Shown here piece by piece: positions 36,097 through 46,066 of a DNA stretch of 64,000 nucleotides. Positions within the stretch are counted from its first letter, which is position 1. Each line of letters starts with the position of its first letter. The notes beneath the pieces are model-generated. The model had not been told where the DNA came from and ran no database searches. It was given only the letters and a program-made list of their open reading frames with translations. Source of the stretch: Ochromonas danica (lineage: Eukaryota; Sar; Chrysophyceae; Chromulinales; Chromulinaceae); assembly GCA_015146655.1 (NCBI GenBank), contig VKHL01000089.1, positions 1 to 64,000 on the forward strand. The letters are read 5' to 3'. Made by a program: the position numbers and the translations under genes.

Positions 36097-38935
36097 ATGC
36101 CTGAAACACCACCAAAAGGTATACATCCTCTCTTTTTAAGAGGAGCAACCTTGGAAAAGTTTGGTTTAAAGACTGGTGAAGGTGTACACGATGTCGTGAC
36201 TTACAAATATGTCCCCAAAGAGGACATTATGAAAGAAATCCAAGTCATGGGTGTCATGAGTGACTTCGAACCTGCTAAAAAGCTTATAGAACCTTTCACG
36301 GGTGATCAGATTCTCATTTATGTTGACCCCACACAGAAATATGGTGAAACATATCTTCTCTGTTATACACCTGAAGCACGGGATGGGATTTTGAATACTC
36401 TTCTCGAGCAAGAAGAAGCGATTAAAGCTCAATTGATGGAAGAGATGAAAGCTGAAGAAGAGCGTCGACGAGCTGAAGAGGCCCGACTGAACGTAGTCTA
36501 TGAAGACAAGCCCATGACACCTCGTCCATACCTCTCTGTGGCCACACACGAATCAGAAGCAGATCACAAGCCAAGAGATCCGATCTCCATTGAAATCTCT
36601 CGTCCAAAGAGATTTGTCAAGAACTCTTACAAGTTTGGTGATCGTAATGCCCAGCATTCTGATAATGCAGCAACTGCTACAGTCGTCGCTGAGTTTCGCG
36701 CTTATAAAGATCCGAATTTCAAATCTATTCGTGAAACAGAGAATGGTATTCAAGTTGCACCAATGCTAACAGAAGCTCATGCTCAGACGACATGGTATCG
36801 ATCAGTGAATAAAGCTGTCCAGTATGAGTCTACCTGTGTGGGGGGCACGGACAATATCGAAACATCAGATCCACTGTTAGTTTTTCTTGAAAAAGCAACT
36901 GTTCGAGTTGAACAAGCATTACAACAAAATGAATCTGTTGATATCTTTAATGATACTTTCCGTCTATTAGGTGAAGAGGAAGGTACGGAAGGTGTTCAAG
37001 TAGAGAATGAATTACGAGAATTGAAAAACTTTGCAGATGCGAATTATTCAAAATCCAAAGCATTGGTTGCTATTGATTGGATGCCAAAGGCACAAGGTAT
37101 GGTAGCTGTAACAGCTGTACGGAATATTTCTTTTGATCAACGAATACCAATTTTGGGACAAACCCATGCATCTTTCATCATGCTTTGGGACTTTCGTCTG
37201 CTTGTCAAACCTCTTGTCTTAATGCAATCTCATCATGAAGTCTTTACTTTCCGTTTCAATCGAACCAATCCTAGCTATGTAGCAGGAGGGTGTATTACTG
37301 GTCAAGTTTTGTTGTGGGAAGTGAATGAAGCTGTCAATGCAGCATTACGAAGAAACAATCGAGGATCTACCACCAATGCCTCCAATACTGATGAAGATGA
37401 TGAGTTGTCTTCAGCTCCATTGATACCAAAGTATGTTTCTGCTGTGGATTATAGTCATAAGAAGTGTGTGGCAGACATGTTCTGGTTACCACCTACTACC
37501 CAAATTAACTACCGAGGACAACTCGTAGGAGAAGAGCATCTTGATGGTCAAAGTCATCAGTTTATTACCGTAGCAGCTGATGGATTGATCATGGTATGGG
37601 ATACTCGATTTGAAAAGATCTATAATGACGAATTGCGTCATATTGGACGACCAAAACACGTCCCAACAGAGAAATCGTCTAACAAAGAAGGTGGCCATGT
37701 TAAACCTCTCTGGGCTCCTATCTTCAAAGCACATCTTAAGCGTATGGAAGGAGTTGGTGAATTAAGTCTGTGTAGAGTGAGTGAGACAGCTGATCCTCGT
37801 ACTTCTAATATGTTAGTTGGTAAACCAGCAAGTTTTGCAGGAGATTCTCGTTCTCAGTTTATCATGGCTACTGAGGAAGGTGACTTAGTCTTTGCTGATC
37901 TATCAGCAAGGAAAACAACAAATACAACGACGAATAAAGAAGAGGAAGAAGAAGAAGATACAGAGTTTTCTTGTGTGAAGTGGATTACAGTTGATCATGC
38001 TAGACCAGCTGTCTACATGCAAGAATCACCTTTCTTCCCTCAGATTGTCCTTACTATTAGTGATTGGAATTTCCATATCTGCAAGGTTAGCTGCAAACTG
38101 TATCTTCTTTTAATGGTTCATGTTCCATGTTTGATTGCCCATGTTCACTTGTTCTGTATAGCTTGGAGAAGAAAAGCCACTCTTTGTATCACCTTTATCA
38201 AATGTCTATCTCACAGCTGGAGCATGGTCTACAACTCGTCCTGCTGTTCTCTTTGTTGCTTGTGCTGATGGACAGATATTAGTATGGGATTTCACTGATT
38301 CTGGCTTTCGTCCTTCGATTGAACTTAAAGCAACACATTCCAAGATTACTTCGATGGAACTACTTGCTTCGCAAGGACAGTCTCGCTTTCAGATGTTAGC
38401 TGTGGGAGATGAAGCGGGTACTTTACATATCTTTGAAATGCCACGTAATCTTACCAAACCTGTCCATAAGGAAGAAACTATTATGCTCAAGTTTCTTGAA
38501 CGTGAATTACAGGTTGGTTTAACATTTCCTTTCCTTGTCATTTCTAACGTGCTTTTGTGATAACAAATATGGACATTGCTTTGTGTATAGCGTATTGAAT
38601 TAGACAAGGCTGAAGGCAATGCGGAGTCTTTAATCGGTGCGGAGAGATTAAAAGACGTCGCGGAGAAGGCAGCAGGGTCTGATGAATCCCCTCTGCCTGT
38701 GCCTGCTGTCGTGGCTCCTCCACCTCCTCTAAGCCCTCCAAAGACTTCCACAACAGCTTCTGGCTTTCGAACTGGTAGTGCACCTGGTACAGCTGGATCC
38801 TCTAATCAAGAAGGAGGCGGTGAAGCATCCCAACCAGTCAGCAAGGAAGAGGAAGACTTTCTCAAGCTCGAGTCAATCTTCATCTCGGAACTTGGATTGG
38901 ATGGTGAGCATCTTCCCGCTTTTGCTCGACAGTAA
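36097..38935 (+). CDS. DNAI3: Axonemal dynein intermediate chain 3 (WDR63)
   Basis: Three exons: 36097..38085, 38162..38512 and 38591..38935, phase 0, 894 aa (human about 891). The N-terminus (PPKGIHPLFLRGATLEKFGL) matches DNAI3. A Glu/Arg-rich helix (EEMKAEEERRRAEEARLN), the assembly block RETENGIQVAPMLTEAHAQT, and WD40 blades follow (for example FIMLWDFRL, AGGCITGQVLLWEVNEAV, GLIMVWDTRF, DGQILVWDF, AGTLHIFEM). In the family this is an intermediate chain of the inner-arm I1/f dynein, which regulates flagellar bending, so the organism almost certainly has a motile 9+2 flagellum. The C-terminal tail is Pro/Ser-rich. It converges with the P4-ATPase. Confidence 0.92.
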
Positions 38936-39357
38936 CGAACGATTAGGGAAGCTTTATGATGACCTTGTATTTATGCAGTGGAAATGAAGTGCTTCTATTG
39001 TAAACCTCCTGATTATGTGGTGAAAGTTGCTATATTTTCCGTTTTTTTGACGCAATAGATGAGTTCGTTAACATTTGTGACTTACAACAATCTTAGTATC
39101 AACAGGGTAATAGTATCTAAATTTAGAAGAATCATTTGACTAGCGTTTGGATAAGACGGCATAGTTACAACTATGGCCGTGACTATCCAGAATCCAAGCA
39201 TGCTTGTCCAAGGATCCGGTGTTTACTCCTTTTCTCCTACACGACGTCATCCCAGTCCACTCACTTCATGAAACAATTAGAGCTTTCCATGCACCTAAAC
39301 ATGACGAAATGACAAAGGCGACGTTTACTACTGAAATAGAAGCGCAAATCACAACAA
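38936..39357. other. Convergent intergenic region
   Basis: 422 bp between DNAI3 and the P4-ATPase 3' end. Nothing else is recognisable. Confidence 0.5.
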
Positions 39358-42300
39358 TTATTGTACCTCATCAGTCGCGGCAATATATGATTGCTTGCTG
39401 GTCGAGCTCGTAGAGAAGGAGTTGATACCAGCGATGTAGACATCCTTCAGATAAACAATGACGACCAGCAAGAGCAAGGTCAACCAAAAGGTTCCCGTTT
39501 GAACCATTCGATTCCACATCTACAGAACAATCAAGCCACCAAACATCAGCGAACACACAAAAAGTAAACAGGTGAGTAGATCTGACTAACCTTGTAGAAC
39601 TTTTGGTCCAGAGGGCTGAAGCTATTAATAAAGAAGAGGGAGGCGACATAGACCAGAATGGAGGTAAAGACCACCAAAACAGAGAGAGAATACCACTTTG
39701 ACTGGATGAAGAACATCTATCCCATTCCATCGATATATACTTACTCACATCACCTCAAAGTACAAGCAAAGTTATGGACTTACCTTGATATTGACAATGA
39801 TAATAATGGCAGTCAAACAAGTCATTCCTGCTTGAAGAAAATGATCTTCCGTACCAGTGCGATAATCACCATTCCACAATGTGAACAATGGCAAGACTGA
39901 GAGAACGACCGACTCCAATATCGCGCCACCAATCCATTCCCAGAAATAGATTGTCTGCAAGCAAAAAAAGGTAATCAATCAGACCACACACAATGAGGTG
40001 GTATAGGGTATGCATGGCTTACATTGAAATACTCATCTTGTACTCCAGCTTGGTAGTTTTGAGGATGCTTACGAATGGTCTCCGATATTTTATCAGAATC
40101 ATAGATTGCCATCAAAAGAATAGGAACAGAAGTATACGCCAGATTGAACATTTGAATTGCACCTTCAGTGTAGTACTTCTGTCCCGAAAATGCACAAGAA
40201 AAGTTAAACCAAAACTGCGCGATGGACATCAAAATATTCTTGTAAAACATGTAACACACTAGACCGCTCATGCGAATATAATTGTTTCGACCATGTTTGA
40301 GTAGTAATGGAGACAAAAATCGAAATTGTGCGATGGCATAATCTGCAGAGTTGACTGCTTGCACGCCTTCTTCTCCCTTGATACCCACTCCAATATGTGC
40401 TTCTTGGATCATAGCGATGTCATTCGCACCGTCACCAACAGCCAATGAGCGTACATCAGGCACACCCACTTTGACAAGATGGACCATTTCTTTCTTCTGA
40501 CCAGGCGAAACGCGGCACCCAACTACTGCTTTGCACCGCATAGACAACTCCAAGAAGAGAGCTTTCACATCAACATCAGCCATGGCCATGGTCAACGACG
40601 GTCCATCAATCACAAGAGCACGTGGCTTGACTTGACCCAAGCCATCATCACCTTCTCCGCCACCATGCTCAACCTCATGGTCACAAACCTAACAAACCAA
40701 CATATCCAATCAATCCATTAGAACAAATTACCTTCAAATTAACAATATAGCGGAGAAATACCGATATTTCATGAGTCAATAGAGTCTTCATGTCTTGTAC
40801 ACTTGGCGCAGTATGATGATTTATGATAATGTGTTGCATGAATTCTTTTGGTTGTAATAGATTGCATGCTACGGCAATGTTAATCGCCGTCTCTTCTTTG
40901 TCTCCTGTCAACATCCAAATATTAATACCAGCACGTGCGAGTTCGTCAATACATTCGGGTACACCATCTTGTAAACGATCTTCAATGGCAGTGGCCCCGA
41001 GCAAGATGAGGTCTTGTTCAATACGATCTTCCAAGTCATCAATGCGATTCTTCTCGTTTTTCTTCTTCTTATCAATTTCTTTGAGATTACCTCGTGCTGC
41101 TTTATACTCTTCCGCCCATTGCTGATAGTCTCTTTCCTTAATCACTGCAGCGGCAATATAGGGACAACGCAAACCTTCAATAGAAAAGGTAATCATGTCT
41201 CGCTCTGTGGCTTCCAGAATGTCATCTTGACCACGTTTTAATCGTGGCCTCATTACCGTATCAGCTCCTTTCGTCAAAATCTTAATCTGATGATCCATAC
41301 AATCGCGAATAATGACAGACATGCGCTTTCTCTGTGAGGAGAACTCAATCGTTGCTAGGACTTCCACTTCTTCTTCAACATTTGTTTCCGTGTTGAAAAC
41401 TACACAATACTTCTCGCGACGATCTGCAAAACGATATCCAAAGTACTCTGCAGCACAAACTAAAGCTTCATCATCAGGATTAGATGCCGACAAACGAATC
41501 ACTCCATCAACCTTCTCAGGAATTACATCACGACAAATGGCCAGGGTCCGAAAGAACTGCTGGATTCGTTCTTTTTGCAATCCGCCGGCTTTCATATCCA
41601 CATCATATCGACTGCAATAAAAGGAGACGTGTGGAACAGCATTAGCTTTAGCTTTCTCTTCTACTTCGAGCATCTTTGGAGGAATGGGTTTGCCTTGAAG
41701 CTTCCATGCTGCCTTGCCAATCTCTGTAATACCTTCACCATAAGAAATGCCATTGATCGACGCCTTGCGGAAATCCATGACGTTACAAGTCAAAGTACCT
41801 GTCTTGTCACTGAAGATATGAGATATCTGTCCGAGTTCTTCATTCAATGTCATCGTGCGGACCAATGCAGGAGTATCTGTCTTCTCATAATACATCTCCT
41901 CGTCAATATTCATAAAGTAGGATTGGAAATAACGCGCGAGAGACATGGAGACATAGAGAGAGACCGGGATGAAGGTGGCGTGCAATAGAAAGAAGTAAAA
42001 GAAGTCCACAAACCAAAATCCTGCAGTGGTCATGTTAGTAGGCCAATCCAGATATGTAATTCGATTGACATGATTTACAGCGTTCCAAATGGCCTGCCCA
42101 GTCGCACCCGCAAAACATACAATAGCCAACAGGATAATGATTCGCTTAATTTCTTGTGATGCTGCAGATTCTAATTTGGACGTCTTCGATTGGGTGGATC
42201 GACTAGACATCATGACCTTCGTATCATGTCCAGTATTTATCACTAGACCATAGACCCAATCGGTATTTCGCAAGACACACCCACGTAATAAAAGATTAGT

Positions 42301-43188
42301 CGCTAAGATGGGAATACGTCCAATATGACTGCCCAAGTCAATCGTTCCAGTGAAGGCATGGACGTTGCTGTTAGGATGTTCCATCTGAATCTCTCCTGCC
42401 AAATGCGTCAGATCGGATTCGTTCTGAATGATTGCCAAGGTAGTGGGTAAAGCCGTACGAATTTTGAGGTTGGTCTCGCCATCTAAGGACTTAGTCTCCA
42501 CGTAACAAAGACCTTGTGCCGGAAGACTTTTCTCAGCCACACTGAGAATGACCAAATCAGCAGGAATCTTCTCACGCGAAGATACACGCACATAGTCTCC
42601 CACAACTAACTCTAACCATTTGACCTCTTCAAACCGTCCAGTGGTACGGTTTAATCGGGTGGCCAATGAGGAATTAGCAGTGAGATCAGCACGATGACGG
42701 GAAACATCTTCAAAGATCTGAAACATAGCATCCACTAAGACCACAAACAGTAAAGGAATCAACGTTGTAGGATATCCACCAGTATTTGAAATAGGCGGGA
42801 TACACTGCATAGCGGATATCATGAGGAAATAGCAATTGGCCACTTTGGTGCGAGGATTAAATTCTTCACACAAAAACTTGGGCAGAAAGTTCCAAACTTC
42901 ATACTTGGAGGTCTTGATAAAGTTGTTACAAAAGGAGAATGCTTGTGGATGTCCAACTTGGATGATTCGATAAGGCCGATGAGCCACTTCCTCAGGGGAA
43001 GAGTTGGGCCAGTGAGCAGGTTTGGAGTTGGGCAAAGTGGAAATTGCTGGATCCCCACGACCCCAAAAACAACTGCATAGCATGGAGAGACACGACGTCG
43101 ACGATGATGATGTAGAGGAAATATTTGGATGAATAAGCTGCTCGCCGTCTTTCACTGGTGTAGCTTCAGTGACTAACTGATTGTACAT
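39358..43188 (-). CDS. P4-type ATPase (phospholipid flippase)
   Basis: Five exons on minus: 43188..40762, 40688..40023, 39954..39784, 39716..39591 and 39519..39358, all phase 0, 1183 aa. P4 signatures: TM1-2 region (PISNTGGYPTTLIPLLFVV), DGET (SLDGETNLKIR), the PVSLYVSMSLARYF TM4 motif, the phosphorylation site FSDKTGTLTC, MLTGDKEETAINIA and VGDGANDIAMIQ. The last three exons encode the final membrane segments. It flips aminophospholipids to the cytosolic leaflet of Golgi, endosomal or plasma membranes, normally with a CDC50 partner (none in this window). The exon-1 donor is ambiguous: 40732 also keeps frame and would add 10 residues, but that intron would be only 43 nt, below the shortest (58 nt) seen elsewhere. 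Confidence 0.93.
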
Positions 43189-43758
43189 TGTATGGGGAGG
43201 TAGTGAATAAGATGGTGTAGCTGATTGATAATGCTGCTGACGGAATAACAGAACAGAACTCTGCTTTTTACCTGAGCAATATCAAATTTGAATTATCTGA
43301 AATGTGTTTAATGTGAACTCTATCGGAGTAGTTTTTGATTTATTTCTTTGTTTGACTCCTGTACAGCAGAAAAGCAACAGACTACTTCTCCCAGACAAGA
43401 GAAGAAAGACCGAAAAAGAAAGCGGACAAGATTGAATTAGAGAGGAAGCAATCGAGTCTAAGAGTCAGTTAGTTAGTTGATCACTTAATCAGCTGAGAGG
43501 ATAGTTGAATGTATAGCGGAAGGTCTCCAACAGGTCTGCCTGTTAAATTGGCTTTCTTCTTCTCTTTGACAAGATCCTCACCACTCCACTGCCAACAGAG
43601 CAGCACAGAAGAAACGCATGTCACTCCAAGAAACGCGTTTTTACCTGGGAAAGAGAAACCGCTTTTCCAGCTCCCAAAGAAACAGTTTTTCCGTTGGGTG
43701 GGGGGATGGGTGGCATAATTAATCCATCCAATCATATCACATCTTTCCCGAAAGAAGA
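43189..43758. other. Divergent intergenic region
   Basis: 570 bp between the P4-ATPase and the twin-CX9C gene starts. A short open frame (43509-43718) has no family resemblance. Both promoters should lie here. Confidence 0.45.
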
Positions 43759-44164
43759 ATGAGCGATTCTCTTCCATCAGATTTACAATCACTACCTCCT
43801 TCCTCTCCGTCATCTCCTTCCGAGGGGTTTCCTAGCTGCATGGACATGTTGGGCTTCTATACGAGCTGTATGAATAGCGGCAAACAACTGGCTAATATCT
43901 ACGAGAATGGTGGTATGAAGGATTGTATTCCTTTCTATGAGGACTGGAAAAGTTGTCTCCATGCCACTGTCTCCACCAATCCCAATAAGAAACAGGTGAG
44001 TCACCACTCTTAACTTCCGTGGTACTTAGTGCTGTATTACAGTATAGGGTGACTCTCTTTGGTATTAGGAGCTCTATGAAAAGAGTCATTATCACCAGAA
44101 GAAAGTAGCTGCCATCTATGCCAATGATATCTTTGAGTATAAGACCAAGCCAGGATGGTATTAG
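43759..44164 (+). CDS. Small twin-CX9C protein (DUF3128/EMI1-like)
   Basis: Two exons, 43759..43995 and 44069..44164, phase 0, 110 aa. After a Ser/Pro-rich N-terminus come two CX9C pairs: CMDMLGFYTSC and CIPFYEDWKSC. This is the twin CX9C layout of proteins imported into the mitochondrial intermembrane space by the MIA40 disulfide relay. Overall arrangement (Cys pairs, DWKSCL, then a basic helix and an aromatic C-terminus, KTKPGWY) fits the DUF3128 family, which includes yeast EMI1. Function in the family is poorly defined. The second exon is absent from any single open frame. Confidence 0.75.
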
Positions 44165-44584
44165 TGGACTGCCTGGTCTGTAGTCTGGAAGAAGGCAACA
44201 GAGAAGGAAGTGGCGAGAAATGTACAGCAGATTGTTGCCTTCTGTTACTAACCATATTGGCAGGTGTTGATCATTCTGTGGTAGTGGCGTGGTCTGTTGA
44301 GCTTAGGGGGGTTATGGCCGAGCTAATCGGTTGATGAACTTTGTTGTATTGCTCTGTTGATAGATGTTAGATAACTGGTGCGTTGTGTATACTACTAAAA
44401 TGAGAAATTCATGAAAATGGAGGACACAAAGAAGTCGGGATGTTAGTGGTTGCTCACTGAAGTTCCATGGAATATACAGCAGTTCCATGGAGGATGTTAA
44501 GTTAACTTCCCTAATGTTGTGCTGCTCTGTGTGGTCACAATCGAATGACCCCATAACCATGACCTCGTTCGATTGTTCATCATA

Positions 44585-44672
44585 GGTGATGAGTTTGGAC
44601 TCGGCTTGTTGAGAGTTGCCATCCTTGAAGAGGCATTTTCAACATGAATCCCTTTCCTCCTGTCTGAGTCCT
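44585..44672 (+). ncRNA. Possible structured RNA (nested hairpin)
   Basis: Stem GGACTC (44597-44602) with GAGTCC (44666-44671) encloses a second stem GTTGA (44608-44612) with TCAAC (44639-44643). A C-box-like GTGATGA (44586-44592) and a CTGA (44664-44667) are present, but no C/D terminal stem or rRNA match was found. Class uncertain. Confidence 0.3.
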
Positions 44673-44752
44673 TCACTCGATAATAGGTGAGTACGAGATA
44701 TCAAGGGTATCTCTTCTCTCGCCCTTTCTGTGTTGTCTGTGTTGTGAACTGG

Positions 44753-44840
44753 TTCTCAATGATGACCGACAACTTCCGCCGTTTCTGATGAATTGTGAAG
44801 CATAATTGTCGCATGCGCTTATTTGCACCTCTGAGAGAGC
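44753..44840 (+). ncRNA. Box C/D snoRNA predicted to guide 28S rRNA methylation
   Basis: Box C ATGATGA (44759-44765) and box D CTGA (44831-44834) are bracketed by a terminal stem, TTCTC (44753-44757) with GAGAG (44835-44839). An internal D' box CTGA (44785-44788) is directly preceded by ACTTCCGCCGTTT (44772-44784). This is complementary over 13 nt (one G-U pair) to the near-universal large-subunit sequence AAACGGCGGGAGU just before helix 69. By the D+5 rule the target is the G in AAACG. Boxes, stem and guide together make this a strong call without experimental data. Confidence 0.75.
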
Positions 44841-44879
44841 TTGTTCTGTACGCTGTATTTGTATGCTTGGCCTGGTTGT

Positions 44880-44988
44880 CTTTCCTGATGAATTTCTTGC
44901 CGTCGGGCGGTCTGACCACTAGAGATGATAAACGACGAGTAAGCCATAGCATCAGCTTCGGCTGGTGCATGTGCCGTATGAAGGAAAT
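44880..44988 (+). ncRNA. Box C/D snoRNA candidate, 18S guide (U43/snR70-like), copy 1
   Basis: Terminal stem TTTCC (44881-44885) with GGAAA (44983-44987), box C TGATGA (44886-44891), D' CTGA (44912-44915), C'-like GATGATA (44924-44930) and a D-like ATGA (44978-44981). Directly before D' is CGGGCGGT (44904-44911), complementary to the universal 3' region of 18S rRNA ACCGCCCG. The D+5 target is the C in ACCGC, in the segment guided by yeast snR70 and human U43. Between C' and D is a perfect 8-bp stem closed by a UUCG tetraloop (44949-44968). Box D departs from CUGA. Confidence 0.6.
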
Positions 44989-45202
44989 GTGCCAGGTTGT
45001 ATGATATGTGTTTTGTGTGTTATCCTGCGATGGCAATGATTACTGAAAGATATAGTAAAAGGTCTGACTCGTTAAACTCATTCTCGCCTCGCTATCCAAT
45101 CGGTTGGATGGGATGCTCTTTCTCCCTGATAACTGTTTCGTGATAACGAGGTTTGCACCTTCGAATTACTCTTTATTGTGTAATTGCATGGTGAGCGTGT
45201 CA

Positions 45203-45300
45203 GGTCTCCAACTTCCTCACTCATCAACATATTTGATGGTGAGATTATGAGACCTGCGCGCAATGGGTTGAACTTCTGACCCGGTGGTCTGATTGCAGGA
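45203..45300 (+). ncRNA. Possible two-hairpin structured RNA
   Basis: Hairpin 1: GGTCTC (45203-45208) with GAGACC (45249-45254), enclosing TCACTCATCAA (45217-45227) with TTGATGGTGA (45233-45242) with one bulge. Hairpin 2: CAATGGGT (45261-45268) with ACCC (45279-45282) and ATTG (45292-45295). The paired layout recalls H/ACA RNAs, but no convincing H box or ACA box is present. Confidence 0.3.
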
Positions 45301-45428
45301 GAATCATACCTATTATTGGTCTTGGTTCTAGAAACAGAACCATACAAGAGAATGAGTTCCATGAACCGAAATGAAGGCGATAATGAGCCATCTCTTTGTA
45401 TGTGATGTTAATGTTTGCTGTGTTTGTG

Positions 45429-45536
45429 TTTTCCTCATGAATTTCTTGCCGTCGGGCGGTCTGACCACTAGAGATGATAAACGACGAGTAAGCCATGCAT
45501 CAGCTTCGGCTGGTGCATGTGCCGTATGAAGGAAAT
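45429..45536 (+). ncRNA. 18S-guide C/D snoRNA candidate, copy 2
   Basis: Nearly identical to copy 1 over about 105 nt, with the same stem, guide, D' (45461-45464), UUCG hairpin (45497-45516) and D-like ATGA (45526-45529). Two differences are visible: box C reads TCATGA and one A is missing before the hairpin. Flanking sequence differs from copy 1. The altered box C may weaken or abolish this copy. Confidence 0.5.
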
Positions 45537-46066
45537 GTATATTGTTTGTTGATGGATATACTTGCCTTTCTGATCGTTTTCTAATCCCTCTTTCTGTTTC
45601 TTTTAGGCCCCTGTGGTTTTGATGTCATAAGACATTAAGAAGAATCTGTTTTGATGAGGATTTATAGAATCTGTTTCCAGCGAGCTAAATTAAAATCTTT
45701 GAATCTTTTTCACTGAATCAATTGTTGCATTTCTACTATAGGCATTATAGTATAATCTATATAGATTGTCCCGGCACCTATCATAATTTTCAAACCAGAC
45801 ATTCGCGTTTTTAAGTGATGCGAATGTGTAAACACTTGTTTATGTTAAGTTAAAGGCTAGTTAACATGACATTGGCGACTGCCCTCTCTGCTCTGTGTGG
45901 GTTGTGTTGTGTGTTGATGATGGGGATGGTCTGCTGTTTATTCGTGGCAGCAGCCTCGTCCTCCTTGCCTTTCTTTGCTTGACGCCGATAAAAGTGGAAG
46001 GTTGTCAGCGATCCTTGTCCTTAAATACCTCTCTATTTTTCATTTAAAGTAGTGAGGAGATTAACA

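Larger units (their letters stand above)
44687..45606 (+). other. Possible 920-nt host intron around the snoRNAs
   Basis: A good donor (AATAG|GTGAGT, 44687) and acceptor (polypyrimidine, TTTTAG|GCCC, 45606) bracket the snoRNAs on the same strand. Introns elsewhere here are mostly 58-159 nt. An snoRNA host transcript is inferred; several shorter introns or independent transcription are equally possible. Confidence 0.3.
44165..46066. other. 1.9-kb non-coding region carrying a snoRNA cluster
   Basis: No protein gene is visible. The region is rich in C/D-box-like motifs and strong hairpins between about 44580 and 45540 (annotated separately). It ends in the Pumilio promoter, with TTAAGTTAA at 45845-45853, 214-222 bp before that start. 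Another TTAAGTTAA is at 44497-44505 and a TTCCATGGAA palindrome at 44463-44472. Confidence 0.6.

Noticed and set aside
38936-39357. Search for mobile elements, CRISPR arrays, tRNA and rRNA genes here and across the window
   Set aside because: No terminal repeats, reverse transcriptase, transposase or integrase frames, regularly spaced arrays, tRNA T-arm signatures or rRNA segments were recognised.
40689-40731. Alternative 43-nt intron in the P4-ATPase (donor after 40732)
   Set aside because: It keeps frame but is shorter than any other intron in the window; the 73-nt alternative (40689-40761) fits the size range.
43509-43718. Short open frame upstream of the twin-CX9C gene
   Set aside because: No homology signal and composition like flanking non-coding DNA.
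45002-45078. Possible additional C/D snoRNA around ATGATTA and CTGA
   Set aside because: Box C deviates, no terminal stem, and no convincing rRNA complementarity upstream of the D-like box.
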